Shown: one piece after another, positions 45,669-56,416 of the stretch
Layout of the letters: each line of letters begins with the position of its first letter
Numbering within the stretch: position 1 is the stretch's first letter
Assembly: GCF_001261715.1 (NCBI RefSeq)
Contig: NZ_CVRU01000083.1
Coordinates: 1-64,000 of the forward strand
Length of the DNA: 64,000 nucleotides
Direction: 5' to 3'
Source of the DNA: Dysgonomonas sp. HGC4
Lineage (GTDB): Bacteria; Bacteroidota; Bacteroidia; Bacteroidales; Dysgonomonadaceae
Made by a program: the position numbers and the translations under genes
Notes under the pieces: model-generated
The model's input: the letters and a program-made list of their open reading frames with translations, nothing else
Database searches by the model: none
What the model was told of the DNA's origin: nothing

Positions 45669-47213
45669 TTATTTGGGTTTTAGAGTAATGAATGGTAATA
45701 GCATTTCTTCTATTGAGATTCCCCCATGTTGAAATGTATCAGTGTAATAAGATGTATAGTAGTTGTAATTATTGGGATATGCAAAAAAGTCCTCGTTGAG
45801 AGCAAATATGTACTTGCTGCTTAGGTTAGGAGAGGGGAGTCCTATTTGTGTTGGATTCCGGCTTTCATAGACTTTCTTGTAGTCATAGTCAAGATTCTTT
45901 CCTACTTTATATCTGAGGTTGGTATTTGTTGCTTTGTCTCCAATTACTTTTAAGGCGTTTTTGACCCGTATGGTTCCATGATCGGTAGTGAGTACAATGT
46001 TGTAGCCCATGTTTGCGATATGCTTGAAAAGGTCACTAATGCTTGAGTGTTTGAACCACGATCGTGTAAGTGAGCGATAAGCAGCTTCGTTTGCTGCCAA
46101 TTCGCGAATCATCTGAGAATCGGTTCTTGCATGCGATAGCATATCTACGAAATTGATAACTATTACATTTAGTTGATTGTTGCTTAATGTGTTTAAGCTT
46201 TGTAATAATTTGCTTCCGTATGCAGACGTATGTACTTTATTATAAGAGAATGAGTAATCTTTTCTGAAACGATCTATTTGTGCTTGGATCAATAGATCTT
46301 CATTAAGATTCTTTCCTTCATCTTCTATTTCTTCTACCCATAAATTAGGATACATTTGAGATATTTGTAAAGGCATCAATCCGGCAAAAATAGCATTTCG
46401 AGAATATTGTGTTGCTGTTGGAAGTATCGAAAGATACATGTCTTCCTCAAAAGTGAAGTCGGGAGCTAACATATCTCTTATGGCTGCCCACTGATCAAGC
46501 CTAAAGTTGTCGATAAGAATAAAAAACAGTTTTTCTCCGTTATCTAATCGAGGAAATACCTTTTTTTTGAAGAGATCGGGACTAATAATTGGTCTGTTGT
46601 CAGGATCCTGTATCCATGATACGTAATTCTTTTTCACGAATTTGCAAAATGAATTATTAGCATCTAGTTTCTGTGCAACGATCAATTCTAAAAGCGGATT
46701 TTGGGTCGCAGTTAGTTCCATTTCCCAAAATACCAGCTTTTTATATACTTCTGTCCATTCCTCAAAAGAGTATGAATCCCCTATTTGCATTCCTATCTTA
46801 TTGAATTCTTCACGATATCCTTCCAATGTCGCTTCTGATACAATATCGTTTTTATGTAAATTTTTTTTGATAGAGGATAATATCTGGCTCGGATTTACTG
46901 GTTTTATTAGGTAATCTGCTATTTTTTTACCTATAGCATCCGTCATAATGCCTTCATCTTCACTCTTGGTGATCATGATTATAGGTATATTCGGATCTAT
47001 TTCTTTTATCTTGCTTAAGGTTTGTAAGCCTGTAAGTCCGGGCATGTTTTCATCCAGAAATACAAGATTAAATCTTTCTTCTTTACAACAATCTAGTGCA
47101 TCTTGTCCACTATTGACCGTTACTATTTCATAGCCTTTTTCTTCTAAAAAAAGGACATGAGGGCGGAGCAATTCAATTTCATCATCAGCCCAAAGTATGC
47201 GGTATTTTTTCAT
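45669..47213 (-). CDS. porX: PorX-like response regulator with PglZ domain
   Basis: A 514-residue protein. Residues 1-120 form a receiver domain: acidic pocket DDE at 10-12, phospho-acceptor Asp54 in VFLDENMPG, a Thr in MITKSE and the Lys in YLIKPVNP. The rest is a PglZ/alkaline-phosphatase-like domain with metal-site motifs [18 protein letters not shown] and DTFQHGG. In Porphyromonas gingivalis the same architecture is PorX, which controls type IX secretion genes with PorY and SigP and has phosphodiesterase activity. It lacks a DNA-binding domain. It is divergent from rpsL, with tsaE downstream. Confidence 0.9.
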   Translation of the reverse strand: MKKYRILWADDEIELLRPHVLFLEEKGYEIVTVNSGQDALDCCKEERFNLVFLDENMPGLTGLQTLSKIKEIDPNIPIIMITKSEDEGIMTDAIGKKIADYLIKPVNPSQILSSIKKNLHKNDIVSEATLEGYREEFNKIGMQIGDSYSFEEWTEVYKKLVFWEMELTATQNPLLELIVAQKLDANNSFCKFVKKNYVSWIQDPDNRPIISPDLFKKKVFPRLDNGEKLFFILIDNFRLDQWAAIRDMLAPDFTFEEDMYLSILPTATQYSRNAIFAGLMPLQISQMYPNLWVEEIEDEGKNLNEDLLIQAQIDRFRKDYSFSYNKVHTSAYGSKLLQSLNTLSNNQLNVIVINFVDMLSHARTDSQMIRELAANEAAYRSLTRSWFKHSSISDLFKHIANMGYNIVLTTDHGTIRVKNALKVIGDKATNTNLRYKVGKNLDYDYKKVYESRNPTQIGLPSPNLSSKYIFALNEDFFAYPNNYNYYTSYYTDTFQHGGISIEEMLLPFITLKPK

Positions 47214-47305
47214 ATAATCTTAATTATCTGTTCTTGAATTTTAGTGCCTTTTTACTCCCTAGCAATCTTTAGAAAGAAAGTGTTAGTGGTTTTTAATATC
47301 ATAAA

Positions 47306-47320
47306 AAGGTCTGTGACCTC
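47306..47320. repeat. dispersed palindrome copy at the porX promoter
   Basis: AAGGTCTGTGACCTC matches the consensus at 13 of 15 positions, preceded by ATCATAAA. It shares its last base with the predicted porX -7 element (47320-47327), so it would cover the transcription start. On the minus strand the hairpin is followed by TTTTTATG. Confidence 0.65.
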
Positions 47321-47327
47321 AAAGTTA
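47320..47327 (-). promoter_or_regulatory. promoter -7 element for porX-tsaE
   Basis: CAAAGTTA reads TAACTTTG on the minus strand, fitting TAnnTTTG. The leader to the porX start is about 100 bases. Confidence 0.5.
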
Positions 47328-47420
47328 AGTATTTCTATAACAAAGTGTATAATTGTGTGAGCTTAAATTATATCTAGTGTTTTTTATTCCAATAAAATAT
47401 GAAAATAGTAGGGCGTTTTT

Positions 47421-47451
47421 TTTGATATGTGTCTGATTTATTGTATTTTTG
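47421..47451 (+). promoter_or_regulatory. main promoter of the ribosomal protein cluster
   Basis: TTTG at 47421-47424 and TATTTTTG at 47444-47451 are separated by 19 bases, an ideal Bacteroidota promoter (TTTG, 19 bases, TAnnTTTG). Transcription would start near 47458, leaving a leader of about 135 bases before rpsL. The leader is AT-rich, and I see no strong hairpin in it. Confidence 0.75.
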
Positions 47452-47593
47452 CACCTCGAATTACGAAGAGATGAATGGTCTTCATGTGGTATTATTTTGA
47501 TACTCACTTGTTTGGCTATTTATTCTTGTCGTATTTGTAATGTAGTATAACCAAATAAAAATTGAATTTTTTAAGTTCTAAAAATTAAAAGAA

Positions 47594-48010
47594 ATGCCTA
47601 CAATTCAACAACTAGTAAGAAAAGGTCGGGCTGTTTTGGTTGAAAAGAGTAAGTCTCCAGCATTGGATTCTTGCCCTCAAAGAAGAGGTGTTTGTGTACG
47701 TGTGTATACAACAACTCCGAAAAAACCAAACTCAGCTATGCGTAAAGTAGCACGTGTGCGTTTAACAAATGGTAAAGAAGTGAATGCTTATATTCCTGGA
47801 GAAGGACATAACTTGCAGGAGCACTCTATTGTACTTGTTAGAGGTGGTCGTGTTAAAGATCTTCCGGGGGTACGTTATCACATTGTTCGTGGAACATTGG
47901 ATACTGCTGGCGTGAATGGTCGTACGCAAAGACGCTCTAAATATGGAGCTAAGAGACCTAAAGCTGGAAAAGCACCAGTTGCACCGGCTAAGGGAGGAAA
48001 GAAGAAATAA
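47594..48010 (+). CDS. rpsL: 30S ribosomal protein S12
   Basis: A 138-residue decoding-centre protein. The invariant [20 protein letters not shown] and [15 protein letters not shown] loops, where streptomycin-resistance substitutions arise in other species, are intact, with the wild-type Lys in KKPNSA. A short Lys/Ala-rich tail ends the protein. It is first in the cluster; the start is preceded by A-rich sequence rather than a Shine-Dalgarno. Confidence 0.99.
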   Translation: MPTIQQLVRKGRAVLVEKSKSPALDSCPQRRGVCVRVYTTTPKKPNSAMRKVARVRLTNGKEVNAYIPGEGHNLQEHSIVLVRGGRVKDLPGVRYHIVRGTLDTAGVNGRTQRRSKYGAKRPKAGKAPVAPAKGGKKK

Positions 48011-48169
48011 TTTCCAATTCCGATAGTCGACATTTTTAATTAATTCAAGTATTAAAGTGTTTTTAAGTTTATTGGGTAGGCTACTATAAGGTTGAGTAAA
48101 TGGTTCGGCGGAACCGTTGAAGACAGGGAGATCGGCAACCAAAAACAAGAACAAAATTTTTAAACAAAA
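48011..48169 (+). promoter_or_regulatory. 159-base rpsL-rpsG spacer with hairpin
   Basis: This gap is long for a ribosomal operon. GGTTC-GGCG-GAACC at 48102-48115 forms a short GC-rich hairpin about 54 bases before rpsG. In E. coli the S12-S7 spacer is the S7 autoregulatory site, so a similar role is possible here; no sequence similarity to the E. coli site is claimed. Confidence 0.4.
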
Positions 48170-48646
48170 ATGAGAAAAGCAAAACCAAAGAAAAGACAGG
48201 TCCTTCCAGATCCTGTTTTCGGTGATGTAAAAGTTACAAGATTCGTGAATCACTTGATGTACGATGGTAAGAAGAGTACTTCTTATACTATTTTCTACAC
48301 TGCATTAGAAGTGGTTAAAAACAAACTTCCTAACGAAGAAAAGAGCTCTTTGGAAATTTGGAAAGCAGCTCTAGATAATGTGACTCCTCAGGTAGAAGTG
48401 AAGTCTCGCCGTGTAGGTGGTGCAACATTTCAAGTTCCAACAGAGATTCGTGCAGATCGTAAAGAATCTGTGTCTATGAAAAACCTTATCCTTTATGCTC
48501 GTAAGAGAGGTGGTAAAACCATGGCTGATAAGTTAGCTGCAGAGATTGTAGATGCTTTCAATAACCAAGGTGGATCGTATAAGAGAAAAGAAGATATGCA
48601 TAGAATGGCTGAAGCTAACCGTGCATTTGCTCACTTCAGATTTTAA
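48170..48646 (+). CDS. rpsG: 30S ribosomal protein S7
   Basis: A 158-residue primary 16S rRNA-binding protein organising the 30S head. The N-terminus [18 protein letters not shown], the [19 protein letters not shown] beta-hairpin and the [20 protein letters not shown] end are typical. It is followed by fusA after a 21-base gap holding a strong Shine-Dalgarno. Confidence 0.99.
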   Translation: MRKAKPKKRQVLPDPVFGDVKVTRFVNHLMYDGKKSTSYTIFYTALEVVKNKLPNEEKSSLEIWKAALDNVTPQVEVKSRRVGGATFQVPTEIRADRKESVSMKNLILYARKRGGKTMADKLAAEIVDAFNNQGGSYKRKEDMHRMAEANRAFAHFRF

Positions 48647-48648
48647 TT

Positions 48649-48656
48649 AAGGAGGT
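48649..48656 (+). promoter_or_regulatory. Shine-Dalgarno sequence of fusA
   Basis: AAGGAGGT lies 11 bases before the fusA ATG and is complementary to the usual 16S rRNA 3' end. It is unusual because most genes of this window have none. Confidence 0.8.
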
Positions 48657-48667
48657 AATATAATACA

Positions 48668-50794
48668 ATGGCAAAAGTTTTAGATAACTTAAATAATACC
48701 CGAAATATCGGGATCATGGCTCACATTGATGCCGGTAAAACAACGACATCAGAACGTATTCTTTTCTATACAGGATTGACTCACAAAATCGGAGAAACTC
48801 ACGATGGTACTGCTACAATGGACTGGATGGATCAGGAGCAAGAGCGTGGTATTACTATCACATCTGCTGCTACTACCACTCAATGGAAGTATGATAATGA
48901 GATGTATAAAATCAACTTGATTGATACTCCGGGACACGTTGACTTTACTGTTGAGGTAGAACGTTCGTTACGTGTATTAGATGGAGCAATCGCTACATTT
49001 GATGCTGTATCAGGTGTTGAGCCTCAATCAGAAACTGTTTGGCGTCAAGCTGATAAATATGAAGTTCCACGTATTTGTTATGTGAACAAAATGGACCGTT
49101 CAGGTGCAAACTTCTTTGAAGTTGTTCGTCAAATTCGTGAAATGTTAGGAGCTAATCCTTGCCCTATTCAAGTACCAGTAGGTGCTGAAGAAAAATTTAC
49201 GGGTATTGTAGATTTAGTGACTATGAAATCTTATTTCTGGCACGATGAGACTATGGGAGCAGATTATCACGTGGAAGAAATTCCAGCTGATCTGTTAGAA
49301 GAAGCTCAAGAGTGGAGAGAAAAAATGTTGGAATCAATCGCGGAATGTGATGATGTTTTGATGGCTAAATTCTTTGATGATCCTTCTACTATAACAGAAG
49401 ATGAAATTAGAGTGGCTATCCGTAAAGGAACATTGTCAATGCAGATTACTCCAATGTTGTGTGGTTCTTCTTTCAAAAACAAAGGAGTTCAACCTCTATT
49501 AGATTCAGTTTGTGCGTACTTACCTAGTCCAATGGATACTCCAGCTATCGAAGGTGTAGATCCAGAGGATTCTGAAAAAGTAATTACTCGTCACCCAAGT
49601 CCAGATGAGCCATTTTGTGCTTTAGCATTTAAAATCGCAACTGACCCATTCGTAGGTCGCCTATGTTTCTTCCGTGTTTACTCAGGAGAATTACATGCAG
49701 GTTCTTACGTATATAATACACGTTCAGGTAAAAAAGAACGTATTTCTCGTTTGTTCCAAATGCACTCAAACAAACAAAATCCTAAAGAGGTGATTGGTTG
49801 TGGTGATATTGGTGCAGGTGTAGGATTTAAAGATATTCGTACTGGAGATACTCTTTGTGACGAAAATAATCCTATTACACTTGAGGCAATGGACTTCCCA
49901 GATCCAGTAATCGGTATCTCTATTGAGCCTAAAACTCAAAAAGATGTTGATAAATTGGCTAATGGTTTGGCTAAGTTGTCAGAAGAAGATCCAACATTCC
50001 GTGTGCATACTGACGAAGATTCAGGTCAAACTATCATCGAAGGTATGGGTGAGCTTCACCTTGACGTTCTTATTGAGCGTTTGAAACGTGAGTTTAAGGT
50101 AGAATGTAATCAAGGACGTCCTCAGGTATCTTATAAAGAGGCAATCACTGAAACAGTTGAGCTTCGCGAAGTTTATAAGAAACAATCAGGAGGTCGTGGT
50201 AAATTTGCTGATATCATTGTTAAGGTTGGTCCTGCAGATGCAGAATTCGAGGGTTCACTTCAATTCGTAGATGAAGTAAAAGGTGGTAATATTCCTAAGG
50301 AATTTATACCTTCAGTTCAAAAAGGATTCTTGAACTCTATGAAGAATGGTGTTCTTGCTGGATTTGCTATGGATAAGATGAAAGTTACTTTGATTGACGG
50401 ATCGTTCCACCCTGTGGATTCAGATCAGTTGTCATTTGAACTTTGTGCTAGATTTGCATTCAAATCAGCATCAGAAAAAGCTCGTCCTGTATTACTTGAG
50501 CCAATCATGAAACTTGAGGTGGTAACACCAGAAGAGAGCATGGGTGATGTAATTGGTGACTTGAATAAGCGTCGTGGACAAGTAGAAGGGATGGAATCAA
50601 GCCGTTCTGGAGCTCGTATTGTTAAAGCAAAAGTTCCATTAGCTGAAATGTTCGGTTATGTAACTTCATTGAGAACTATTACTTCGGGTCGTGCTACATC
50701 AGCAATGGTGTTTGATCACTATGCAGAAGTATCTTCTTCTATCGCTAGACAAGTCTTGACTGAATGTCAAGGTCGAGTAGATCTTATTAAATAA
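48668..50794 (+). CDS. fusA: elongation factor G
   Basis: A 708-residue translocase GTPase. G motifs are AHIDAGKTT near residue 19, DTPGHVDF and NKMDRSG. The switch I region has [11 protein letters not shown]. Domains II-V follow, with domain IV including [14 protein letters not shown]. The catalytic His in DTPGHVDF is present. All expected domains are intact, so this looks like the functional canonical copy rather than the EF-G2 paralogue found in Bacteroides. Confidence 0.98.
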   Translation: MAKVLDNLNNTRNIGIMAHIDAGKTTTSERILFYTGLTHKIGETHDGTATMDWMDQEQERGITITSAATTTQWKYDNEMYKINLIDTPGHVDFTVEVERSLRVLDGAIATFDAVSGVEPQSETVWRQADKYEVPRICYVNKMDRSGANFFEVVRQIREMLGANPCPIQVPVGAEEKFTGIVDLVTMKSYFWHDETMGADYHVEEIPADLLEEAQEWREKMLESIAECDDVLMAKFFDDPSTITEDEIRVAIRKGTLSMQITPMLCGSSFKNKGVQPLLDSVCAYLPSPMDTPAIEGVDPEDSEKVITRHPSPDEPFCALAFKIATDPFVGRLCFFRVYSGELHAGSYVYNTRSGKKERISRLFQMHSNKQNPKEVIGCGDIGAGVGFKDIRTGDTLCDENNPITLEAMDFPDPVIGISIEPKTQKDVDKLANGLAKLSEEDPTFRVHTDEDSGQTIIEGMGELHLDVLIERLKREFKVECNQGRPQVSYKEAITETVELREVYKKQSGGRGKFADIIVKVGPADAEFEGSLQFVDEVKGGNIPKEFIPSVQKGFLNSMKNGVLAGFAMDKMKVTLIDGSFHPVDSDQLSFELCARFAFKSASEKARPVLLEPIMKLEVVTPEESMGDVIGDLNKRRGQVEGMESSRSGARIVKAKVPLAEMFGYVTSLRTITSGRATSAMVFDHYAEVSSSIARQVLTECQGRVDLIK

Positions 50795-50806
50795 GAAAAA
50801 CTGTTT

Positions 50807-50848
50807 TGCAAACTGTGATTAGTAAATGACTCTTAATTGCAGTTTGCA
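50807..50848 (+). promoter_or_regulatory. hairpin between fusA and rpsJ
   Basis: TGCAAACTG pairs with CAGTTTGCA, a perfect 9-bp stem across a 24-base loop. No T-run follows, so it is not a clear terminator. It sits where the str genes meet the S10 genes and could be an RNA processing or regulatory site. Confidence 0.45.
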
Positions 50849-50886
50849 TTACTATATAAAAACAACCCTTAATTTAAAAGACTGAA

Positions 50887-51192
50887 ATGAGTCAAAAAAT
50901 TAGAATCAAACTGAAATCTTACGATTACAACCTGGTTGACAAATCAGCTGAAAAAATCGTGAAGACAGTTAAAGCTACGGGTGCTGTAGTAAGTGGACCA
51001 ATTCCATTGCCTACTCACAAGCGTATTTTTACTGTTAACCGTTCGACTTTCGTAAACAAAAAGTCACGTGAACAATTCGAATTATCTTCTTATAAAAGAT
51101 TGATCGACATCTATAGCTCAACAGCTAAAACTGTAGATGCTTTGATGAAGCTTGAATTGCCAAGTGGTGTAGAAGTAGAAATTAAAGTTTGA
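50887..51192 (+). CDS. rpsJ: 30S ribosomal protein S10
   Basis: A 101-residue head protein, also a partner of NusB in antitermination. [40 protein letters not shown] and the C-terminal [15 protein letters not shown]-type end are conserved. First gene of the S10 block; start without Shine-Dalgarno. Confidence 0.99.
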   Translation: MSQKIRIKLKSYDYNLVDKSAEKIVKTVKATGAVVSGPIPLPTHKRIFTVNRSTFVNKKSREQFELSSYKRLIDIYSSTAKTVDALMKLELPSGVEVEIKV

Positions 51193-51216
51193 TAAACACG
51201 TAAATCAATTAAAGAA

Positions 51217-51834
51217 ATGCCAGGATTATTAGGAAAAAAAATCGGAATGACATCCGTTTTCAGTGTCGAGGGAAAAAATGTTCCATGCACTGTTATCGAA
51301 GTGGGTCCTTGTGTTGTTACTCAAGTGAAGACTGCTGATAAAGATGGTTATGAGGCTGTTCAGTTAGGTTTTGTTGATGCAAAAGACAAACATACTAGCA
51401 AACCTCTACAAGGTCACTTTAAAAAAGCAGGAGTAACACCTAAGAGACACTTGGCTGAGTTCAAAGGATTTGAAGAAAGCTACAAGTTAGGCGATGTAAT
51501 AACTGTAGATTTGTTGGAGGAAAATGGCTTTATCGATGTTATTGGAACATCAAAAGGTAAAGGTTTTCAAGGTGTTGTTAAACGCCACGGTTTTGCCGGG
51601 GTTGGTCAAGCAACATTAGGACAGCATAACCGTTTGCGTGCACCAGGTTCTATCGGAGCTTGTTCTTATCCTGCTAAGGTGTTCAAAGGAACAAGAATGG
51701 GTGGACAAATGGGTAACGTTCGTGTTACTGTTCAAAACTTACAAGTTATTAAAGTGATCGCTGAGCATAATCTTTTATTAGTAAAAGGTTCTGTTCCAGG
51801 AAGCAGAGGTTCAATCGTATTAATTGAAAAATAA
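51217..51834 (+). CDS. rplC: 50S ribosomal protein L3
   Basis: A 205-residue 23S rRNA-binding protein that starts 50S assembly. [31 protein letters not shown] and [18 protein letters not shown] are diagnostic. The central loop near the peptidyl transferase centre has [15 protein letters not shown], including the usual Gln methylation region. Its stop shares one base with the rplD start. Confidence 0.99.
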   Translation: MPGLLGKKIGMTSVFSVEGKNVPCTVIEVGPCVVTQVKTADKDGYEAVQLGFVDAKDKHTSKPLQGHFKKAGVTPKRHLAEFKGFEESYKLGDVITVDLLEENGFIDVIGTSKGKGFQGVVKRHGFAGVGQATLGQHNRLRAPGSIGACSYPAKVFKGTRMGGQMGNVRVTVQNLQVIKVIAEHNLLLVKGSVPGSRGSIVLIEK

Positions 51835-52463
51835 TGGAACTTAGTGTATTTAACATAAGCGGTAAGGATACCGGCAAGAAAGTATCGTTGGACGATGCTA
51901 TCTATGGAATTGAGCCTAATGACCACGTTCTTTGGTTAGATGTAAAGCAGTATTTGGCTAATCAACGTCAAGGTACTCACAAATCTAAAGAAAGAAGTGA
52001 ATTGTCGGGTAGTACACGTAAGCTAATCAAACAAAAAGGTGGAGGTGGAGCTCGTCGTGGCGATATCAAATCTCCAATCTTAGTTGGTGGTGCTCGTGTT
52101 TTTGGTCCTAAACCAAGAGATTATAGCTTTAAATTGAACAAGAAAGTTAAAGTTCTTGCTCGTAAATCGGCATTAGCATACAAAGCTAAAGACAATCAAA
52201 TCGTAGTAGTTGAGGATTTCAACTTTGAAACTCCAAAAACTAAAGATTTTATTGCTTTGACTAAAAGTTTGCAAGTGGCTGATAAAAAGGTAGTTTTGGT
52301 TTTGTCGGATCAAAATAAAAACGTATATTTGTCGGCTCGTAATTTAGAGCGAGTTAAAGTTGTAACTGCTTCTGAGATAAATGCTTATACTATCTTGAAT
52401 TGTTCAAGCCTAGTTTTAGCAGAATCTTCGGTAGCGGTAATTGATAAACTTTTAAAAGCATAA
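51834..52463 (+). CDS. rplD: 50S ribosomal protein L4
   Basis: A 209-residue protein lining the exit tunnel. The N-terminal beta strands, the tunnel loop with [20 protein letters not shown], and [20 protein letters not shown] are intact. In E. coli L4 represses its own operon by binding the S10 leader; whether this holds here is unknown. Its start overlaps the rplC stop by one base. Confidence 0.98.
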   Translation: MELSVFNISGKDTGKKVSLDDAIYGIEPNDHVLWLDVKQYLANQRQGTHKSKERSELSGSTRKLIKQKGGGGARRGDIKSPILVGGARVFGPKPRDYSFKLNKKVKVLARKSALAYKAKDNQIVVVEDFNFETPKTKDFIALTKSLQVADKKVVLVLSDQNKNVYLSARNLERVKVVTASEINAYTILNCSSLVLAESSVAVIDKLLKA

Positions 52464-52469
52464 GGAGGT
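52462..52469 (+). promoter_or_regulatory. Shine-Dalgarno sequence of rplW
   Basis: AAGGAGGT, five bases before the rplW ATG and overlapping the rplD stop. A strong site among genes that mostly lack one. Confidence 0.8.
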
Positions 52470-52474
52470 AAAAA

Positions 52475-52768
52475 ATGGGTATTTTAATTAAACCAATTCT
52501 AACAGAAAAACAAACAGCGATTTCTGAAAAATTTCCGAATCGTTATGGTTTTCGTGTTGCTCCTAGTGCAAATAAGGTTGAGATCAAAAATGCAATAGAG
52601 CAAATTTACGGAGTTAAAGTGGAAGATATAAACACTATGAACTATGCTGGAAAACGCAAAAGCCGTTTTACTAAAGCTGGTGTAGTTAGTGGAAAAACTC
52701 CTGCTTACAAGAAAGCAATCGTAACCTTGAAAGAAGGTGAAGTAATAGACTTTTTTAGTAATATCTAA
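52475..52768 (+). CDS. rplW: 50S ribosomal protein L23
   Basis: A 97-residue protein at the tunnel exit, docking site for trigger factor and SRP. ILIKPILTEKQTAISEKFPN and YGFRVAPSANKVEIKNAIEQ, then the YGVKVEDINTMNYAGKRKSR arm, are typical. The extended loop is present, and length is normal. Start chosen from the strong Shine-Dalgarno. Confidence 0.98.
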   Translation: MGILIKPILTEKQTAISEKFPNRYGFRVAPSANKVEIKNAIEQIYGVKVEDINTMNYAGKRKSRFTKAGVVSGKTPAYKKAIVTLKEGEVIDFFSNI

Positions 52769-52776
52769 GATAAAAA

Positions 52777-53601
52777 ATGGCAGTACGTAAATTAAAGCCC
52801 ACAACACCGGGGCAAAGACACAAAATTATTGGTACATTCGAAGAGATCACTGCAAGTGTACCAGAAAAATCTCTTGTAGTCGGGAAGCATACTTCAGGTG
52901 GTCGTAACAATACTGGAAAGATGACTGTTCGCAACGTAGGTGGCGGTCATAAAAGAAAGTACAGACTAATTGACTTCAAGAGAACTAAAGACGGAGTACC
53001 TGCTACAGTGGCAACAATTGAATACGACCCGAATCGTTCGGCTCGTATTGCTTTGTTACATTATGCAGATGGAGCAAAAGCTTATATGATTGCTCCTAAT
53101 GGCCTGCAGGTAGGTCAAACAGTGATGTCAGGTGCTAGTGCAGCTCCTGAGGTAGGAAATGCTTTGCCTTTGGCAAATATTCCTATCGGTACTATAGTTC
53201 ATAATTTAGAATTACGTCCAGGACAAGGAGCGAAATTAGTTCGTTCGGCAGGAGGATTCGCTCAGTTGACTTCTCGTGAAGGTGACTATGCTATCATCAG
53301 AATGCCTTCTGGAGAAACACGTAAAATACTTTCAGCTTGTAAAGCAACTGTAGGTAGTGTTGGTAACTCGGATCATGCACTTGAAAAATCAGGTAAAGCT
53401 GGTCGCTCTAGATGGCTTGGAAATCGTCCTCGTGTTAGAGGTGTAGTAATGAACCCTGTCGATCACCCCATGGGTGGTGGTGAAGGTCGTGCTTCAGGAG
53501 GACACCCAAGATCACGTAAAGGATTGTATTCTAAAGGTCTTAAAACAAGAGCTCCAAAGAAACATTCTTCTAAGTATATAATTGAAAGAAGAAAGAAGTA
53601 A
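52777..53601 (+). CDS. rplB: 50S ribosomal protein L2
   Basis: A 274-residue protein essential for the peptidyl transferase region and subunit joining. [20 protein letters not shown], the [20 protein letters not shown] stretch and the universally conserved [20 protein letters not shown] near the end, with its critical His, are intact. Confidence 0.99.
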   Translation: MAVRKLKPTTPGQRHKIIGTFEEITASVPEKSLVVGKHTSGGRNNTGKMTVRNVGGGHKRKYRLIDFKRTKDGVPATVATIEYDPNRSARIALLHYADGAKAYMIAPNGLQVGQTVMSGASAAPEVGNALPLANIPIGTIVHNLELRPGQGAKLVRSAGGFAQLTSREGDYAIIRMPSGETRKILSACKATVGSVGNSDHALEKSGKAGRSRWLGNRPRVRGVVMNPVDHPMGGGEGRASGGHPRSRKGLYSKGLKTRAPKKHSSKYIIERRKK

Positions 53602-53622
53602 CCTGATTTAATTAAAAGAATT

Positions 53623-53892
53623 ATGAGTCGTTCATTAAAAAAAGGCCCGTATATTAATGTTAAGCTTGAGAAAAAAGTTTTGGCTATGAATGAGTCAGGC
53701 AAGAAAGCTGTTGTTAAGACATGGGCAAGGGCTTCAATGATTTCACCTGATTTTGTAGGTCATACTATAGCTGTTCATAACGGAAATAAATTTATTCCTG
53801 TATATGTAACTGAAAATATGGTAGGTCATAAATTAGGAGAATTTGCTCTAACTCGTACTTTCCGTGGACACGGTGGTAACAAGAAGAGATAA
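53623..53892 (+). CDS. rpsS: 30S ribosomal protein S19
   Basis: An 89-residue head protein next to the A-site finger. [40 protein letters not shown] and [20 protein letters not shown] are conserved. No Shine-Dalgarno. Confidence 0.99.
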   Translation: MSRSLKKGPYINVKLEKKVLAMNESGKKAVVKTWARASMISPDFVGHTIAVHNGNKFIPVYVTENMVGHKLGEFALTRTFRGHGGNKKR

Positions 53893-53941
53893 TCAAGCAA
53901 AAGCCAAAATTTATTCAACAAAAAAGAAACATTAATATAAA

Positions 53942-54349
53942 ATGGGTAAGAGAAAAAGAATAGCAGCGGACGCTAGAAAAGAAGCTAAACAAGCAGTTTC
54001 TTTAGCTAAGTTGAACAACATTCCTACTTCGCCACGTAAAATGCGTTTAGTCGCAGACATGGTGAGAGGTATGGAAGCGTTTAGAGCTCTTGGCGTTTTG
54101 AAATTCTCAAATAAAGAAGCAGCTGCAAGAGTTGAGAAACTTTTGCGTTCTTCTATTGCTAACTGGGAAGCTAAAAATGAGCGTAAAGCTGAGAGTGGTG
54201 AACTTTATGTGTCTTCGATATATGTAGATGGAGGTGCGATGTTAAAAAGACTTCGTCCTGCTCCACAAGGTAGAGGTTACAGAATTCGTAAACGTTCGAA
54301 TCATGTGACTATTACTGTTGATGCACTTAGTAATAAAAAACAAAATTAA
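53942..54349 (+). CDS. rplV: 50S ribosomal protein L22
   Basis: A 135-residue protein whose long hairpin lines the exit tunnel. [20 protein letters not shown], the [20 protein letters not shown] helix and the loop [20 protein letters not shown] are standard. The N-terminus has a Lys/Arg/Ala-rich extension of about 20 residues compared with E. coli. Confidence 0.98.
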   Translation: MGKRKRIAADARKEAKQAVSLAKLNNIPTSPRKMRLVADMVRGMEAFRALGVLKFSNKEAAARVEKLLRSSIANWEAKNERKAESGELYVSSIYVDGGAMLKRLRPAPQGRGYRIRKRSNHVTITVDALSNKKQN

Positions 54350-54358
54350 TTTAGCCAG

Positions 54359-55105
54359 ATGGGACAAAAAATCAATCCGATAGCGAATCGTTTAGGTATA
54401 ATAAGAGGATGGGATTCTAACTGGTATGGCGGCAACAACTACGGTGAGACTCTGCTAGAAGATAGCAAAATCCGTAAATACTTGAATGCTCGCCTGGCAA
54501 AAGCTAGTGTATCTCGCATAGTAATCGAAAGAACATTGAAACTTGTAACTATTACTGTATGTACTGCACGTCCCGGTATTATTATCGGAAAAGGTGGTCA
54601 AGAAGTAGACAAGTTGAAGGAAGAACTAAAGAAAATTACAGATAAAGATATTCAAATCAATATATTTGAAATCAAAAAACCTGAGTTGGATGCTGTAATC
54701 GTAGCTAATAATATCGCACGTCAAGTAGAAGGTAAAATCGCTTACCGTCGTGCAATTAAAATGGCTATCGCTTCAACTATCAGAATGGGTGCTGAAGGTA
54801 TTAAAGTTCAAATCTCTGGACGTTTGAATGGAGCTGAAATGGCTCGTTCGGAAATGTACAAAGAAGGAAGAACTCCACTTCATACATTCCGTGCTGATAT
54901 TGATTACGCACATGCTGAGGCTTTGACTAAAGTTGGTTTAATCGGAATCAAAGTATGGATTTGCCGTGGAGAAATCTATGGTAAGAAAGACCTTGCTCCA
55001 TCATTTGTTGTATCTAAAGAACCGTCTTCTTCTCAAAATAGAGGTGGTGGCGATAATCGTAGATCGAACGATGGAAGAGGTTTCAAGAAAGGTAAGAGAA
55101 AATAA
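54359..55105 (+). CDS. rpsC: 30S ribosomal protein S3
   Basis: A 248-residue head protein at the mRNA entry, with helicase-like action. [20 protein letters not shown] starts it, a KH domain has [20 protein letters not shown], and the second domain has [20 protein letters not shown]. The basic tail after about residue 215 (Gly, Arg, Asn rich) is longer than in E. coli. Confidence 0.99.
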   Translation: MGQKINPIANRLGIIRGWDSNWYGGNNYGETLLEDSKIRKYLNARLAKASVSRIVIERTLKLVTITVCTARPGIIIGKGGQEVDKLKEELKKITDKDIQINIFEIKKPELDAVIVANNIARQVEGKIAYRRAIKMAIASTIRMGAEGIKVQISGRLNGAEMARSEMYKEGRTPLHTFRADIDYAHAEALTKVGLIGIKVWICRGEIYGKKDLAPSFVVSKEPSSSQNRGGGDNRRSNDGRGFKKGKRK

Positions 55106-55126
55106 GAATTAAACATTTGAAAAAAG

Positions 55127-55558
55127 ATGTTACAACCGAAGAAAACAAAATTTAGAAGACAGCAAAAAGGTCGCATGAAAGGTAATGCCCAAAGAGGCAA
55201 CCAACTTGCTTTCGGTTCGTTCGGTATCAAGACCCTTGAGACCAAATGGATAACCGGACGTCAGATCGAAGCGGCTCGTATTGCTGTGACTCGTTACATG
55301 CAACGTCAAGGTCAGGTTTGGGTGAGAATTTTCCCAGATAAACCGATTACAAAGAAACCTGCTGAGGTGCGTATGGGTAAAGGTAAAGGTTCGCCAGAAG
55401 GATTTGTGGCACCTGTTACTCCAGGAAGAATGATTTTCGAAATCGAAGGCGTATCTTTTGAAGTTGCTAAAGAAGCATTACGCTTAGCTGCTCAAAAATT
55501 GCCAGTAACTACAAAATTTGTAGTACGCAGAGATTATGATTTAACTCAAAATTCTTAA
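55127..55558 (+). CDS. rplP: 50S ribosomal protein L16
   Basis: A 143-residue protein near the A-site. [40 protein letters not shown] and [20 protein letters not shown] are conserved. The Arg that is hydroxylated in E. coli lies in the [12 protein letters not shown] stretch region. Standard length. Confidence 0.98.
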   Translation: MLQPKKTKFRRQQKGRMKGNAQRGNQLAFGSFGIKTLETKWITGRQIEAARIAVTRYMQRQGQVWVRIFPDKPITKKPAEVRMGKGKGSPEGFVAPVTPGRMIFEIEGVSFEVAKEALRLAAQKLPVTTKFVVRRDYDLTQNS

Positions 55559-55563
55559 GCACT

Positions 55564-55761
55564 ATGAAGATTGCAGAAGTAAAAGACTTATCCGAAAAGG
55601 ATTTAGCAGAAAGATTGGATGTTGAGAGATTGGCATTAGATCAATTAGTTTTGAACCACAGTGTGACTCCATTGGATAACCCTGCTAAGATTAAAGAAAA
55701 GCGCCGTGATATCGCTCGTATCTTGACAGTGTTGCGTCAAAGAGAAATAAATAAAAAGTAA
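55564..55761 (+). CDS. rpmC: 50S ribosomal protein L29
   Basis: A 65-residue two-helix protein at the tunnel exit. MKIAEVKDLSEKDLAERLDV and NPAKIKEKRRDIARILTVLR are typical. Start is five bases after the rplP stop. Confidence 0.97.
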   Translation: MKIAEVKDLSEKDLAERLDVERLALDQLVLNHSVTPLDNPAKIKEKRRDIARILTVLRQREINKK

Positions 55762-55770
55762 TAAGAGCTG

Positions 55771-56028
55771 ATGGAAACTAGAAATTTAAGAAAAGAAAGA
55801 ATCGGGGTCGTTTTCAGTAATAAAATGGATAAGACCGTTACTGTTGCTGTAAAATGGAAAGAGAAACACCCTATTTACGGGAAGTTCGTTAATAAAACGA
55901 AGAAATTTCATGCTCATGATGAAAAAAACGAGTGTAATATCGGTGATACTGTAAGAATCATGGAGACTCGTCCTTTGAGCAAAACTAAAAGATGGAGATT
56001 AATCGAAATAATCGAAAGGGCTAAATAA
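55771..56028 (+). CDS. rpsQ: 30S ribosomal protein S17
   Basis: An 85-residue OB-fold primary binding protein. [40 protein letters not shown] and [20 protein letters not shown] match the family. Normal length. Confidence 0.98.
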   Translation: METRNLRKERIGVVFSNKMDKTVTVAVKWKEKHPIYGKFVNKTKKFHAHDEKNECNIGDTVRIMETRPLSKTKRWRLIEIIERAK

Positions 56029-56029
56029 A

Positions 56030-56395
56030 ATGATACAACAAGAATCAAGATTAGCAGTAACGGATAACAGTGGAGCTAGAGAAGCTCTATGTATCCGCGT
56101 ACTAGGAGGCACAAGAAGACGCTATGCATCTGTTGGAGATATAATAGTAGTTGCTATCAAAAGTGTGATCCCTTCAAGTGATGTTAAGAAAGGTGCAGTA
56201 ACTAAAGCAATGGTTGTGCGTACTAGAAAAGAAGTACGTAGAGCTGACGGATCATATATCCGTTTTGATGACAATGCGTGTGTATTGTTGAATGCTGCCG
56301 GTGAAATCAGAGGAACTCGTATTTTCGGACCAGTAGCAAGAGAATTGCGATCGGTGAATATGAAGATTGTTTCTTTAGCACCAGAGGTACTTTAA
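56030..56395 (+). CDS. rplN: 50S ribosomal protein L14
   Basis: A 121-residue protein of the subunit interface. [40 protein letters not shown] and [20 protein letters not shown] are intact. The start lies one base after the rpsQ stop. Confidence 0.99.
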   Translation: MIQQESRLAVTDNSGAREALCIRVLGGTRRRYASVGDIIVVAIKSVIPSSDVKKGAVTKAMVVRTRKEVRRADGSYIRFDDNACVLLNAAGEIRGTRIFGPVARELRSVNMKIVSLAPEVL

Positions 56396-56416
56396 TCTAA
56401 ATAAATCTAGACGGTA

